From Shewanella schlegeliana (GTDB lineage Bacteria; Pseudomonadota; Gammaproteobacteria; Enterobacterales; Shewanellaceae): a DNA stretch of 64,000 nt. The notes beneath the pieces were generated by a model. The model was not told where the DNA came from and searched no databases. It saw only the letters and a program-made list of their open reading frames with translations. This document shows, piece after piece, positions 8,036 to 17,310 of this stretch; position 1 is the first letter of the stretch; each line of letters opens with the position of its first letter. The position numbers and the translations under genes were made by a program. The stretch spans positions 517,274-581,273 of the forward strand of contig NZ_JAESVD010000002.1 in the NCBI RefSeq assembly GCF_016765635.1, in the 5' to 3' direction.

Positions 8036-10505
8036 CCGTCGCGAGTTTCTAAAAGCCAACGCCGCCGTTGCAGCTGCAACAGCCGTAGGTGCGACTCTGC
8101 CAGTTAAGATAGTTGAAGCTGCAGAGCAAAAAGATAACATCAAGTGGGACAAAGCACCTTGCCGTTTTTGTGGCGTAGGTTGTAGTGTTCTCGTGGGCAC
8201 AGATAATGGCAAAGTTGTCGCCACTAAAGGTGACCCAGAAAGCCCTGTGAACAAAGGCCTTAACTGTATTAAAGGCTACTTCCTTTCTAAAATCATGTAC
8301 GGTAAGGATCGTCTAACTACGCCGCTTTTGCGTATGAAAGATGGCCAATATGATAAAGAAGGCGAATTTACCCCAATCAGCTGGGATAGCGCATTCGATA
8401 TCATGGCTGACAAGTGGAAAGACACTCTTAAGACTAAAGGCCCAACTGCGGTTGGTATGTTTGGTTCAGGCCAGTGGACAGTTTGGGAAGGCTACGCCGC
8501 ATCTAAACTACACAAGGCAGGCTTCCTAACTAACAACATCGATCCTAACGCACGTCACTGCATGGCATCGGCTGTTGCAGGCTTTATGCGTACCTTCGGT
8601 ATCGATGAACCAATGGGTTGTTACGATGACTTAGAGGCTGCCGACCAGTTCGTACTTTGGGGCGCCAACATGGCAGAGATGCACCCAATTCTTTGGGCTC
8701 GTCTATCAGATCGCCGCCTAAGCAGCCCAACGAGTCGCGTACACGTACTGTCGACCTTTGAAAACCGTAGCTTCGACTTAGCCGACAACGCGATGGTATT
8801 CCGTCCACAGTCTGACCTAGTTATTCTTAACTACATTGCTAACTACATCATTCAAAACGATGCAGTGAACAAAGACTTTGTTAACAAGCACACTAAGTTT
8901 GCACTGGGTACTACCGATATCGGTTACGGTCTACGTCCAGATCATCCACTAGAGATTAAAGCGAAGAACCCTGGCAACGGTAAGTCTAAGCCAATCAGCT
9001 TCGACGAGTACGCTAAGTTCGTTAGCTCTTACACGCTAGAATATGCCGCTGAGATGAGTGGCGTTGAACCAGAAAAGCTAGAGCTTATGGCTAAAGCCTA
9101 TGCCGATCCAAACGTGAAGATGATGAGCTTGTGGACCATGGGCATCAACCAGCACACTCGTGGTGTTTGGGCCAACAACATGCTTTACAACATTCACTTG
9201 TTAACCGGCAAAATTGCGACTCCAGGCAACAGCCCGTTCTCACTAACGGGTCAGCCATCAGCTTGTGGTACGGCACGTGAAGTCGGTACGTTCGCACACC
9301 GTCTACCTGCTGACATGGTTGTTGCGAATCCTAAGCACCGTGAGATCACCGAGAAGCTATGGCAAGTTCCTGCAGGCACGATTCCGCCAAAGCCTGGTTT
9401 CCACGCGGTACTGCAGAGCCGCATGCTTAAAGATGGCAAGCTGAACTGTTACTGGACTATGTGTACCAATAACATGCAAGCCGGTCCAAACATCAACGAT
9501 GAAATGTATCCAGGTTTCCGTAACCCAGAAAACTTCATCGTGGTATCGGATCCATACCCAACAGTAACGGCTATGGCTGCTGACTTGATTCTACCAACGG
9601 CGATGTGGGTAGAAAAAGAAGGTGCTTATGGTAACGCTGAGCGTCGTACTCACATGTGGCACCAGCAAGTTAAAGCACCAGAAGGCGCTAAGTCTGACTT
9701 GTGGCAGCTAATGGAGTTCTCTAAGCGCTTTAAAGTTTCAGAAGTATGGCCTGCCGAGCTTATTGCTAAGCAACCTGAACTTGCTGATAAGACATTGTTT
9801 GACGTGCTTTATGCTAACGGTGTTGTCGACAAGTTCCCTGCGTCTGAGTGTAAAGGCCAATACAACGATGAAGCCGATGCATTTGGTTTCTACGTTCAAA
9901 AGGGACTATTCGAAGAGTACGCTCAGTTTGGTCGCGGCCATGCCCACGATTTAGCGGACTTCGATACTTACCATGAGACCCGCGGCCTTCGCTGGCCTGT
10001 AGTTGATGGTAAAGAAACCCTACGTCGTTTCTCTAAGGGTGACCCTTATGTGAAGGGCGATAAAGAGTTTGATTTCTACGGTAAGCCAGACGGTAAGGCA
10101 GTAATTTTTGCCCTGCCATTTGAGCCAGCAGCAGAAGAGCCAAACGAAGAATACGATCTATGGTTATCAACTGGCCGTGTACTTGAGCATTGGCATACAG
10201 GTTCGATGACAGCTCGCGTTCCTGAGCTATATCGCGCCTATCCAGATGCACAGATCTTTATGCATCCAGAAGACGCTAAAGCCCGTGGTCTTAAGCGTGG
10301 CGATGAAGTGATCGTTGCCTCACCTCGCGGTGAAGTGAAGACCCGTGTCGAAACTAAAGGCCGGAACAAACCGCCAAGAGGCGTGGCATTTATGCCATTC
10401 TTCGATGCGCGCCAACTGGTCAACAAGTTAATACTTGATGCGACAGATCCTCTGTCAAAAGAGACAGACTTTAAGAAGTGTCCAGTTAAAGTGATGAAAG
10501 CATAA
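8025..10505 (+). CDS. napA: NapA, periplasmic nitrate reductase catalytic subunit
   Basis: An 826-residue molybdoenzyme that reduces nitrate to nitrite in the periplasm. The N-terminus has a Tat signal ([16 protein letters not shown], ending near AEAAEQ-like processing at about residue 34). A [4Fe-4S] motif follows (CRFCGVGC with a fourth Cys in NCIKGYF). The Mo-ligand Cys lies in [10 protein letters not shown]. Length matches the family (about 828). The start is ATG 8025 with GAGG at 8015-8018, overlapping the end of napD. It works with the dihaem subunit NapB. No napC is present, so electrons probably come from a tetrahaem quinol dehydrogenase such as CymA encoded elsewhere, as is known for Shewanella. 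Confidence 0.97.
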   Translation: MSISRREFLKANAAVAAATAVGATLPVKIVEAAEQKDNIKWDKAPCRFCGVGCSVLVGTDNGKVVATKGDPESPVNKGLNCIKGYFLSKIMYGKDRLTTPLLRMKDGQYDKEGEFTPISWDSAFDIMADKWKDTLKTKGPTAVGMFGSGQWTVWEGYAASKLHKAGFLTNNIDPNARHCMASAVAGFMRTFGIDEPMGCYDDLEAADQFVLWGANMAEMHPILWARLSDRRLSSPTSRVHVLSTFENRSFDLADNAMVFRPQSDLVILNYIANYIIQNDAVNKDFVNKHTKFALGTTDIGYGLRPDHPLEIKAKNPGNGKSKPISFDEYAKFVSSYTLEYAAEMSGVEPEKLELMAKAYADPNVKMMSLWTMGINQHTRGVWANNMLYNIHLLTGKIATPGNSPFSLTGQPSACGTAREVGTFAHRLPADMVVANPKHREITEKLWQVPAGTIPPKPGFHAVLQSRMLKDGKLNCYWTMCTNNMQAGPNINDEMYPGFRNPENFIVVSDPYPTVTAMAADLILPTAMWVEKEGAYGNAERRTHMWHQQVKAPEGAKSDLWQLMEFSKRFKVSEVWPAELIAKQPELADKTLFDVLYANGVVDKFPASECKGQYNDEADAFGFYVQKGLFEEYAQFGRGHAHDLADFDTYHETRGLRWPVVDGKETLRRFSKGDPYVKGDKEFDFYGKPDGKAVIFALPFEPAAEEPNEEYDLWLSTGRVLEHWHTGSMTARVPELYRAYPDAQIFMHPEDAKARGLKRGDEVIVASPRGEVKTRVETKGRNKPPRGVAFMPFFDARQLVNKLILDATDPLSKETDFKKCPVKVMKA

Positions 10506-10565
10506 GCTTTTCACTAACAAACTTAACTTTAATCGCTTAAGCAAAAGCGGAGAAAACTAAAGCAA

Positions 10566-11300
10566 ATGAGTACGGTCAATCAAAGTAAGTTCGCAGCCAA
10601 AGGCGTTAATCGCCGTCAGTTTTTAGCCACATCGGCTAAAGCGGGCTGTGCAATGGGCTTGCTAGGGATGGGATTAACTGCGGTTGCTAAGCAATCTAGT
10701 CAGTTAGACCCGCTCGCGATAAGACCGCCAGGTGCGTTAAGTGAAGCAGATTTTCTCTCGGCCTGTGTACGCTGCGGTTTATGCGTAGAAGCCTGCCCAT
10801 ACGACACCCTTAAACTGGCTCGCTGGTTTGACGGGGCGCCAACGGGCACGCCCTACTTTACCGCACGCAAAATACCTTGCGAGATGTGTGAAGATATCCC
10901 CTGTGTAAAAGCCTGCCCATCGGGTTCGCTGGATCATGAATTAACGGATATTGAAGACTCTAAAATGGGTATTGCGGTACTGATCGATGAGAAAAACTGC
11001 CTCAACTTTAAAGGGTTGAGATGTGATGTTTGTTACCGGGTCTGCCCGCTAATCGACGATGCTATCACCCTAGAGATGCAGCACAATGAACGTAGCGGTC
11101 ACCACGCGATGTTCCTGCCGACAGTTAACAGCGACAGCTGCACTGGCTGCGGGAAATGTGAACACGTGTGTGTATTAGAAGAGCCTGCGATCAAGGTGTT
11201 ACCAACTCATATTGCTTTAGGTAAAACGGCTTCACACGATACCTATATCAACACCGAAGAGACCACGCTTGAGATGTTAAACAAGGGGCTTGAGTTATGA
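10566..11300 (+). CDS. napG: NapG, ferredoxin-type quinol dehydrogenase component
   Basis: A 244-residue iron-sulphur protein with a twin-arginine signal ([14 protein letters not shown]) and four [4Fe-4S] motifs: [26 protein letters not shown], a CDVCYRVCP cluster preceded by a Cys in [11 protein letters not shown], and [11 protein letters not shown]. NapG together with NapH forms a menaquinol/ubiquinol-oxidising unit that delivers electrons towards NapB/NapA. The gene starts 60 bp after napA and overlaps napH by 4 bp (ATGA). Confidence 0.95.
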   Translation: MSTVNQSKFAAKGVNRRQFLATSAKAGCAMGLLGMGLTAVAKQSSQLDPLAIRPPGALSEADFLSACVRCGLCVEACPYDTLKLARWFDGAPTGTPYFTARKIPCEMCEDIPCVKACPSGSLDHELTDIEDSKMGIAVLIDEKNCLNFKGLRCDVCYRVCPLIDDAITLEMQHNERSGHHAMFLPTVNSDSCTGCGKCEHVCVLEEPAIKVLPTHIALGKTASHDTYINTEETTLEMLNKGLEL

Positions 11301-12190
11301 GCCAGACACTAAAGCAAAAACCGACAACACATGGCTTTGCTAAAGCGGCAATTAAAGAGCTTGGATGGTGGCGTGCCCACAAATTCCTATTTCTTCGTCG
11401 CCTAAGCCAAGTCTGTGTCTTTGCATTGTTTGCCATTAGCCCTTTCATCGCAAGCTGGGCTGGCGTCTGGCTGCTTAAAGGCAACCTCTCTGCCAGTGAA
11501 CTCTTCGGCGTTGTGCCATTGTCAGATCCACTTGCGACCTTGCAAGTGTTGATGACAGGCCATCTACCCGAGCTGAGCTTGATTCTCGGCGCCGTTATTA
11601 TTGTGCTGCTATATGCAGTACTTGGCGGCCGAGTATTTTGCAGTTGGGTCTGTCCCGTGAATATGGTGACAGATCTTGCTAGCTGGTTACGACGTAAAAT
11701 GAACTTGCCTCGCACTGCCGAGATGCCAAGGAACTTACGTTACTACCTACTAGCACTTGTGCTCATACTCCCTGTGCTAACAGGCATGACAGTCTGGGAA
11801 TGGCTTAACCCCGTTCCTATATTGTACCGTGCCGTACTGTTTGGCGCTGGCAGTGGTTTATGGATCTTGGCCGCTATCTTCTTACTTGACTTGTTTATCA
11901 GTGAGAGAGCATGGTGCGGACACCTGTGCCCAACGGGTGCACTCTTTGGCCTTATCGGCAAAGTGAGTCCAGTAAAAGTATCAGCCGTAAACGCAAAAGA
12001 TTGCGACAACTGTATGGATTGTTTTGTGGTTTGCCCTGAAAGACAGGTATTAAAACCTGCACTCAAAGGCAAGCAACCTATGATAACCGACAGTGACTGT
12101 ACTCAATGCGGCCGTTGTATCGACGTTTGCGCCCAACGCGTTTTCCAGTATCAAAATCGAATTGCCCTAAAGGCGGAGAACAACCAATGA
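11297..12190 (+). CDS. napH: NapH, membrane ferredoxin-type component of nitrate reductase
   Basis: A 297-residue inner-membrane iron-sulphur protein. Helices lie at about residues 35-60, 85-110, 145-165 and 180-200. The cytoplasmic motifs CSWVCPVNM and CGHLCPTGA are typical of NapH/NosR-type proteins. Two C-terminal [4Fe-4S] clusters follow ([23 protein letters not shown]). It partners NapG in quinol oxidation. It overlaps both napG and napB by 4 bp, so translation of the three is coupled. Confidence 0.95.
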   Translation: MSQTLKQKPTTHGFAKAAIKELGWWRAHKFLFLRRLSQVCVFALFAISPFIASWAGVWLLKGNLSASELFGVVPLSDPLATLQVLMTGHLPELSLILGAVIIVLLYAVLGGRVFCSWVCPVNMVTDLASWLRRKMNLPRTAEMPRNLRYYLLALVLILPVLTGMTVWEWLNPVPILYRAVLFGAGSGLWILAAIFLLDLFISERAWCGHLCPTGALFGLIGKVSPVKVSAVNAKDCDNCMDCFVVCPERQVLKPALKGKQPMITDSDCTQCGRCIDVCAQRVFQYQNRIALKAENNQ

Positions 12191-12612
12191 AAAAAGTACT
12201 CACCTTAGCTGCGCTAGTGATGGCGCTTAGTGCTTGCTCTGGTCAGCAAGCAAACACTCAAGCCGAACCAGTAAACATCAGTTCACTCGGTAAGTCTGAG
12301 ATCACCGATATTCGTGCAGCCGATCCTGCACCGCTTTATCCAAAGCGCGGTAAGTCTATCGAGCGTACCTTCGTACACCAGCCACCGATGATCCCGCACA
12401 AAGCGGAGTATCCAATCACGCTAAAGAAAAACGGCTGTATTAGCTGTCATAGCCCTGCTAAAGCTAAGCGTATGAAAGCGACTGCAATTGATCCTTCTCA
12501 TATGTTAGCCAATGGCAAGCTAAACAACGAGTACTACAACTGTACTCAGTGCCATACGCCACAAGCGGAAAACAAGCAGCAGTTAGTCGAAAACGACTTC
12601 TCTGTTCAGTAA
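12187..12612 (+). CDS. napB: NapB, dihaem cytochrome c subunit of nitrate reductase, with a possible lipobox
   Basis: A 141-residue c-type cytochrome with two haem motifs (CISCH, CTQCH) and the NapB-typical QPPMIPH segment. It passes electrons to NapA. ATG 12187 overlaps the napH stop, with GGCGGAG upstream. The signal peptide [20 protein letters not shown] contains LSAC at residues 14-17, a textbook lipobox. The small subunit may therefore be membrane-anchored rather than soluble. The alternative is ordinary Sec cleavage shortly after Cys17. This is the last gene of the operon; a strong terminator follows. Confidence 0.95.
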   Translation: MKKVLTLAALVMALSACSGQQANTQAEPVNISSLGKSEITDIRAADPAPLYPKRGKSIERTFVHQPPMIPHKAEYPITLKKNGCISCHSPAKAKRMKATAIDPSHMLANGKLNNEYYNCTQCHTPQAENKQQLVENDFSVQ

Positions 12613-12635
12613 GCTTTAGCTAGCTTTAAATCATT

Positions 12636-12665
12636 AAAAACCACCTCTATTGAGGTGGTTTTTAT
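12636..12665 (+). terminator. Rho-independent terminator of the nap operon
   Basis: The stem AAAAACCACCTC / GAGGTGGTTTTT with a 4-nt loop runs into a T-rich tract. It lies 24 bp after the napB stop. Confidence 0.9.
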
Positions 12666-12690
12666 TTTATTCACTCAGAGATAATTATTC

Positions 12691-12800
12691 CAAAGGCTCT
12701 AACAGCCCTTCACGTGCAGGTACTTAGGATCGATATTGAGCTCATCAGACAGCGCTTGATACTTTTCCCGAGACTTTCTAACCATTGCATAGGTGTAAAC
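12691..12800 (-). pseudogene. Decayed fragment of a second universal stress protein gene
   Basis: Read on the reverse strand, 12721-12808 aligns without gaps to the internal part of the neighbouring usp gene (about 13023-13110). Clear matches include cgatatt, gcttgat, ccatggc/ccattgc and a shared atctcc end. The lower end (12691-12722) encodes PAREGLLEPLE-stop, clearly related to the C-terminal tail PAREGVLQPLGDS of the intact gene. The fragment therefore joins the 3' tail directly to an internal piece, as expected after tandem duplication and internal deletion. It has no start codon or full domain. The similarity is read by eye; the mechanism is inference. Confidence 0.7.
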
Positions 12801-12809
12801 TATCTCCTA

Positions 12810-13694
12810 TCAACTATCTCCTAGAGGCTGCAATACCCCCTCGCGTGCAGGCACTACTAATACATTACTGCGAATACGGCTGAGTATCGATTCTGCCATA
12901 TTGCCGACCACAAAAGCGTAGACTCCTTGACGCTGCACAGCACCCAGCACTAAGTAGCGCACCCTATGCTTACAAGCTAATTGATAGATACACAGATCGG
13001 GTTCGCCTACAGTAATATGAATACACTTAGGGTCGATATTAAGTTTATCAAACAAGGCTTGATGCTTGGCTCTCGCCTCTCTCACCATGGCGTGGGTATC
13101 GACGATCTCCATATCATGGATCACCTGAGGCAATCGGATAACAAATGCAAGGTGTAGCTCGCATCCCGCTGCATCAGCCAATGCAACAGCTTGGCGAATA
13201 ACGGCATGATTTAATTGCTGCTTTATAGTTTTAGTACTATCAAGATCTAATGCCATCATTACAGCATTATTCTTCTTTACCGGATGATCGGTTAGCAGCA
13301 TTAATGGTACTCGGGTATGACGGATTAGGTTCCAGTCTACAGGTAGGTAATGGTCGGCATGATGCACTGCTTTCACAATAAGATCGAAGCCATGGCGACC
13401 TGAATGATGACAAGCATGCTCATAAAGATCTTTGCTCCATACACTGTGGATTGGTGTATCGGCGGCATCAATACTCTCTAACTCTCGTTCAATCTTAGCC
13501 ATGCGTTGCTTCATGACATGCTTTTGCGCAACAGCAACAAACTTGGGGTTGTAATATTCGGCATTACCAAAGTATTCAAAACTATAAGCAAATACTTCGG
13601 CGCGCTTACCTAACATTCTGGCAAGCTCCACCCCTGCCGATATTGCATCGACATGGGCCTCTTCTCTCTGGGAAATAATGAATACTTTGTCCAT
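12810..13694 (-). CDS. Tandem-domain universal stress protein (UspE-like)
   Basis: A 294-residue cytoplasmic protein with two Usp domains (about 1-145 and 150-290). The first has VFIISQ and the LIVKAVHH strand; the second has VMMALDLDS and the end motif VLGAVQRQGVYAFVVGNMAESILSRIRSNVLVVP, resembling the ATP-binding G-2X-G-9X-G(S/T) region with local change (GAV...GNMAES). UspE-type proteins act in stress survival. The start is ATG 13694, with GGAG at 13704-13701; GTG 13697 is a weaker option. The gene stands alone on this strand, between the nap operon and an unrelated lipoprotein gene. A decayed partial copy lies directly downstream. Confidence 0.88.
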   Translation of the reverse strand: MDKVFIISQREEAHVDAISAGVELARMLGKRAEVFAYSFEYFGNAEYYNPKFVAVAQKHVMKQRMAKIERELESIDAADTPIHSVWSKDLYEHACHHSGRHGFDLIVKAVHHADHYLPVDWNLIRHTRVPLMLLTDHPVKKNNAVMMALDLDSTKTIKQQLNHAVIRQAVALADAAGCELHLAFVIRLPQVIHDMEIVDTHAMVREARAKHQALFDKLNIDPKCIHITVGEPDLCIYQLACKHRVRYLVLGAVQRQGVYAFVVGNMAESILSRIRSNVLVVPAREGVLQPLGDS

Positions 13695-13798
13695 CACGGT
13701 CTCCGCTTACTATACCCTAATCCTAGCTTAGACAAGTTTGGCCTTAAGTGCAGTTAAACCGACAGGATTAATGATCCGGATCAAGACTGTATAGATAA

Positions 13799-13827
13799 CA
13801 AAAAAGCCATCAAACGATGGCTTTTTT
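13799..13827 (-). terminator. Terminator after the unknown lipoprotein gene
   Basis: The inverted repeat GCCATC-AAAC-GATGGC is flanked by A6 and T6 tracts, so it could work in both directions. It lies about 25 bp beyond the stop of the reverse-strand gene 13851-15206. Confidence 0.85.
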
Positions 13828-13850
13828 ACGAGTGTAATCATTAGACTAAA

Positions 13851-15206
13851 TTAAATCTCACAACCTAACGCCTCAAAGTCAGCCTGACTCATATACTCAG
13901 TAGTGGGCAAATACTCGCCCATGATGGCATATTCATCTCCAGGTACCGAAGTGTTTTGAATCGCCTCGGCAAAGTCCGCTTTCGGAAGCATATTACGCAC
14001 AATGAGCAATGCTTCATTAAGTTTATTCTCCCCACCCTCAACTCGACCGAAACCATCTCCCTGCTCGGTCCACGGTAAGTAGTTATAGCCACACTCGGCA
14101 TTGGCATTACTCGGCTTAGTTACATCAGGGCTGGTCACAACCGTGTAGTAACCATCCTCATCGACAACAAGCTCCTCATCAAATAAACATGCCGTCACCC
14201 GTTGTGAGTAATACTCATTCTGGCAAATAGACCAGTAGCGCAGTTGAGATTCTGACTCATCAAACACCCCCTCGCCTGCCAGTGTTTTAGGCACTTTAGG
14301 CAACTTACCTCGGGTGACAGCCACTTCGCCAAAGTCACTGTTTAAGAAGGTACTCACATATTGATTATCGGCATTGGCATAGTAATTCACCTTCCGCTCA
14401 GGCTCGCCATCACAATTACCTAAGAAGTTACACTGAATACCGAATGCGCCATTATAAGCAGCCCGCCAAACCGCTGGATTTTTAGCTGGGTCGAATGCAG
14501 GGTTTAGACGGATCTTGCCGTAGGTTTCTTTGGGGACGAGTGGAATAGCGAGGTTATCACTATCAACTTGCAGAGCATCACAAGCTTGCTGGCCATACAG
14601 TTGCTCACCAGATGATAGAGTCAGCTCTACTGCTGGCAGTTCAACACCGCCTTGCTCATCTTGGCCTTCATCGTTAACGTAAATTCGATAAATCAGTACC
14701 GCCTTGTTGCCCTGCTCGGCGTAATCAAACAAGGTGTTACTTGGCAGTTCGCCTGCTGGCTGCCCTTGAGCAACTGCAAGAGTAAACTCTCTTAGCAGCT
14801 TCTGGCGCTCCGCACCTTGAATATAGGGATTAAACGACCCGTCATCTGCAACAATATCTTTATCAGTTATCGCCGTTGCTGGTGAGGTGTCTGCTCGGTA
14901 GCTATTGAGTGATATATAGCGCGCATAAGGGTATTCGCCATGCAGGGTTAAACTGGCACCTTCTGGCAGGATATAACCCGCGTGCCAGTAATTAGCGCCC
15001 GTATCGGGGTAGGCAAAGTTACGTTCAGGGTGGTCAATGTTATAGGGACCGACCCAGAAACAGGCGCTGGGCTCAATTTGCTTACCCAAAGGCTCTTGCA
15101 CTGAATCGGAGTTACACCCCATAAGAGCTGTTATCGACAAGCAAGATGCCAACGTAAGCAGGGATTTTTCAAAATCGCTTCGAGAGGTCAACGAGTAATA
15201 ATTCAT
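13851..15206 (-). CDS. Lipoprotein of unknown function
   Basis: A 451-residue protein I do not recognise with certainty. The start at ATG 15206 is preceded by AAGGAAT. The signal peptide ends in LMGC with Asn-Ser-Asp after the Cys, so a lipid-anchored envelope protein is likely. The mature part has a Trp/Tyr-rich N-terminal region (ACFWVGPYNIDHPERN, GEYPYARYISLNSYRADTS) that faintly recalls the DUF1214 type of fold. Several Cys (for example QCNFLGNCDGEP, RYWSICQNEYYS, TACLFDEE) suggest disulphides. It is transcribed divergently from the AraC-type regulator at 15373, which is a likely controller. No function is proposed. Confidence 0.8.
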   Translation of the reverse strand: MNYYSLTSRSDFEKSLLTLASCLSITALMGCNSDSVQEPLGKQIEPSACFWVGPYNIDHPERNFAYPDTGANYWHAGYILPEGASLTLHGEYPYARYISLNSYRADTSPATAITDKDIVADDGSFNPYIQGAERQKLLREFTLAVAQGQPAGELPSNTLFDYAEQGNKAVLIYRIYVNDEGQDEQGGVELPAVELTLSSGEQLYGQQACDALQVDSDNLAIPLVPKETYGKIRLNPAFDPAKNPAVWRAAYNGAFGIQCNFLGNCDGEPERKVNYYANADNQYVSTFLNSDFGEVAVTRGKLPKVPKTLAGEGVFDESESQLRYWSICQNEYYSQRVTACLFDEELVVDEDGYYTVVTSPDVTKPSNANAECGYNYLPWTEQGDGFGRVEGGENKLNEALLIVRNMLPKADFAEAIQNTSVPGDEYAIMGEYLPTTEYMSQADFEALGCEI

Positions 15207-15372
15207 TATTATTCCTTTTCTTATATACCCGACAAAATGCCTTATATCCTCAACCCTATTCACATGATTACGAAGACTCATTTTCTATGTAGGATAAAGA
15301 TTGAGCTTATTGGGCGTTATTTGTAACCTAAACCAAGATGTGGCGGATTAATGGTCGGCGAGAGACAGCTTT

Positions 15373-16407
15373 ATGACTTTAACGGACAGTAACAAGTTAA
15401 CCGATGAGACTACGACGATTGCCTCTTGGGCTTTAGCCGTATGCCGCACAATCGATGCGGCTGGCATCGATAGCCAAAAAATACTCGATGAGATCGGTAT
15501 AGACAAATCTATATTGCAGGATCCGAATGCTAGATTACCCACACAGCAAATGACGCAGCTATGGCGGCGTGCGGTAACGATTACCGCAGACGAAGCCATC
15601 GGCTTAAAAGTGGCTAACTTTGTACAGCCCACCAGCTTCAACGCCTTAAGCTTTTCACTGCTTGTCAGCGAATCTTTGGCCGATGCCTGGAGTCGGGTAA
15701 AGCGTTATCACAGCATTATTAGTAACGTACTCGAGATGGATGTTGAACACGGGCCACAAGAGTCTGCATTATGCTTTAATAAACTCCCAGGGAAACACTA
15801 TGCAGATGAAGCCATAGATGCCTTTATGGCGACGAGCTATTTAATGCCACTACAGGTTAGTAATGGTCAGATTAAGCCTACGAGATTAGTGCTAGAGCGC
15901 CGACAACCTTTTAACCCTAAACCTTTTGAGCAGCTATTTAACTGTCCAATCAACTACGCAGCCAATGGCAACAAAATCTATTATTCCAACCAAGATTTAC
16001 AGCTGCCTTTCCCATCGGCTAATAAAGAGCTTGCCCTAAAAAACGATGAAGCAATTCAAAGCTACTTCCAGACTTTATCTCAACCTGCGTTTAGCAAGAA
16101 AGTTTCCGAAGAGATTGCCATTGCTATGACATTAGGTAATCCAGACCGAGATACCATCGCCAAAACATTTCATATGAGTAGCCGTAACTTACAACGTAAG
16201 CTGCGGGAGGAAGGCACATCCTTTAGCGAGCAAGTCGAACTGTTCAGAAAAGATTTGGCACAGAAGTACCTGTCGTGTCCGCAACTCTCAATGCTAGAGA
16301 TCTCGTTTCGATTAGGCTTTAAAGATCCCAGTAACTTTACCCGAGCATTTAAACGTTGGTATGGTGTATCACCGCTACAATATCGGCAGCGAAACGGCTC
16401 AAAATAA
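15373..16407 (+). CDS. AraC-family transcriptional regulator
   Basis: A 344-residue DNA-binding regulator. Residues about 20-220 form the sensor domain of the OruR/ToxT-like group (LPTQQMTQLWRRA, GLKVANFVQPTSFNALSFSLL). Residues 240-340 form the double helix-turn-helix AraC domain, with FHMSSRNLQRKLREEGTSF and the second motif ISFRLGFKDPSNFTRAFKRW. It is divergent from the lipoprotein gene with about 165 bp between starts. The effector is unknown. The ATG 15373 start gives the full sensor domain; its ribosome binding site is weak. Confidence 0.92.
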   Translation: MTLTDSNKLTDETTTIASWALAVCRTIDAAGIDSQKILDEIGIDKSILQDPNARLPTQQMTQLWRRAVTITADEAIGLKVANFVQPTSFNALSFSLLVSESLADAWSRVKRYHSIISNVLEMDVEHGPQESALCFNKLPGKHYADEAIDAFMATSYLMPLQVSNGQIKPTRLVLERRQPFNPKPFEQLFNCPINYAANGNKIYYSNQDLQLPFPSANKELALKNDEAIQSYFQTLSQPAFSKKVSEEIAIAMTLGNPDRDTIAKTFHMSSRNLQRKLREEGTSFSEQVELFRKDLAQKYLSCPQLSMLEISFRLGFKDPSNFTRAFKRWYGVSPLQYRQRNGSK

Positions 16408-16535
16408 TCTTTGCCAAATGATAACAAACTCAAGATTTCAATAGATTAAACTACTTTTATCAGCGCAATGTCACTTGCTATAGTCCAATTTTCAGGTAAC
16501 GTTAGAGCAACATCAATAGAAAGAAGAGCGTTACT

Positions 16536-16796
16536 ATGAAGCCAGGCAAGCACGATGCACAACTACTCAAGCTCGCGATGGAAATTGGTGTAGGCTACGC
16601 CAAGAAGAGAGGCTTTGCCGACTTTGGTCAAGGGATCTCTCCCAAAGATAAGGTCGAATGTATCTACCGGTTACTGGTGCAAGATAACCTTATTCAAGCG
16701 CTATCAAAAGATAAAGAAGATGGCCCCAATATGAAGCATAAATTGGTGTTGTGGATCAGTCGCCAACTGCCACCAGAGCATGAACTGCTTAACTGA
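16536..16796 (+). CDS. Small conserved protein, DUF5062-like
   Basis: An 86-residue soluble protein (AMEIGVGYAKKRGFADFGQG, then KDKVECIYRLLVQD and KHKLVLWISRQLP). It resembles the small DUF5062 family conserved in marine gammaproteobacteria, recognised from memory. The fold should be mostly helical. GAAAGAAG lies 7-14 bp before the ATG. A weak stem (ACCTGC / GCAGGT, about 16820-16842) follows. Function unknown. Confidence 0.8.
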   Translation: MKPGKHDAQLLKLAMEIGVGYAKKRGFADFGQGISPKDKVECIYRLLVQDNLIQALSKDKEDGPNMKHKLVLWISRQLPPEHELLN

Positions 16797-17044
16797 TCAT
16801 TACTTGTTACTATTAATCCACCTGCTACGCTAAGTGGCAGGTATTACTCATCGAGGTCTTCCCTCAAAAAAGTAGTGGCTTAAGCCTATTAGGTAAGGCC
16901 TGATGCAGGGAATATGACAAAGTCATCTTTTATATTAAGCAAAATACTCACGCCAAGTTTAAGGGATTTCGACGCGAGCAAGTGCAACTAAAGATGCAAG
17001 GTTTAACGCAAACCTTTATCAAGCTAAAACACTAAGCAACAATA

Positions 17045-17194
17045 TTATGAAGCCAGCTTACTTGGCTTTGTCTGCCCTTGGGCTAAAGATTGCTGCTGGC
17101 GAGAGGCATTCTCTAGCTTTTGCTTTTCGGCTTTATCCAATGGTTTAGCGGCCAAATACAGTGCTTGAGCAAATAAACCTTGATATGACTTCAT
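17045..17194 (-). CDS. Short 49-residue protein, unknown
   Basis: A short reverse-strand reading frame, ATG at 17194, encoding 49 residues (starts MKSYQGLFAQALYLAAKPLD; then a Lys/Gln-rich charged tail KAEKQKLENASRQQQ). AGGAAAG lies just upstream of the ATG at good spacing, and the composition looks coding: an amphipathic N-terminal helix followed by a charged helix. It is divergent from the LysR-type gene at 17311 with a 116-bp shared promoter region. No known family is recognised. It could be chance, but the ribosome binding site argues for a real gene. Confidence 0.5.
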   Translation of the reverse strand: MKSYQGLFAQALYLAAKPLDKAEKQKLENASRQQQSLAQGQTKPSKLAS

Positions 17195-17310
17195 CTTCTT
17201 TCCTGTTAGTTGCTATAAAAATAGTCGAAATTATGTGGTTGTGGTCAAGGTAATCCTTATCCTATTATTAGTAAAATGAATAATATCCATCCAATAGATT
17301 CCATTTAAGC

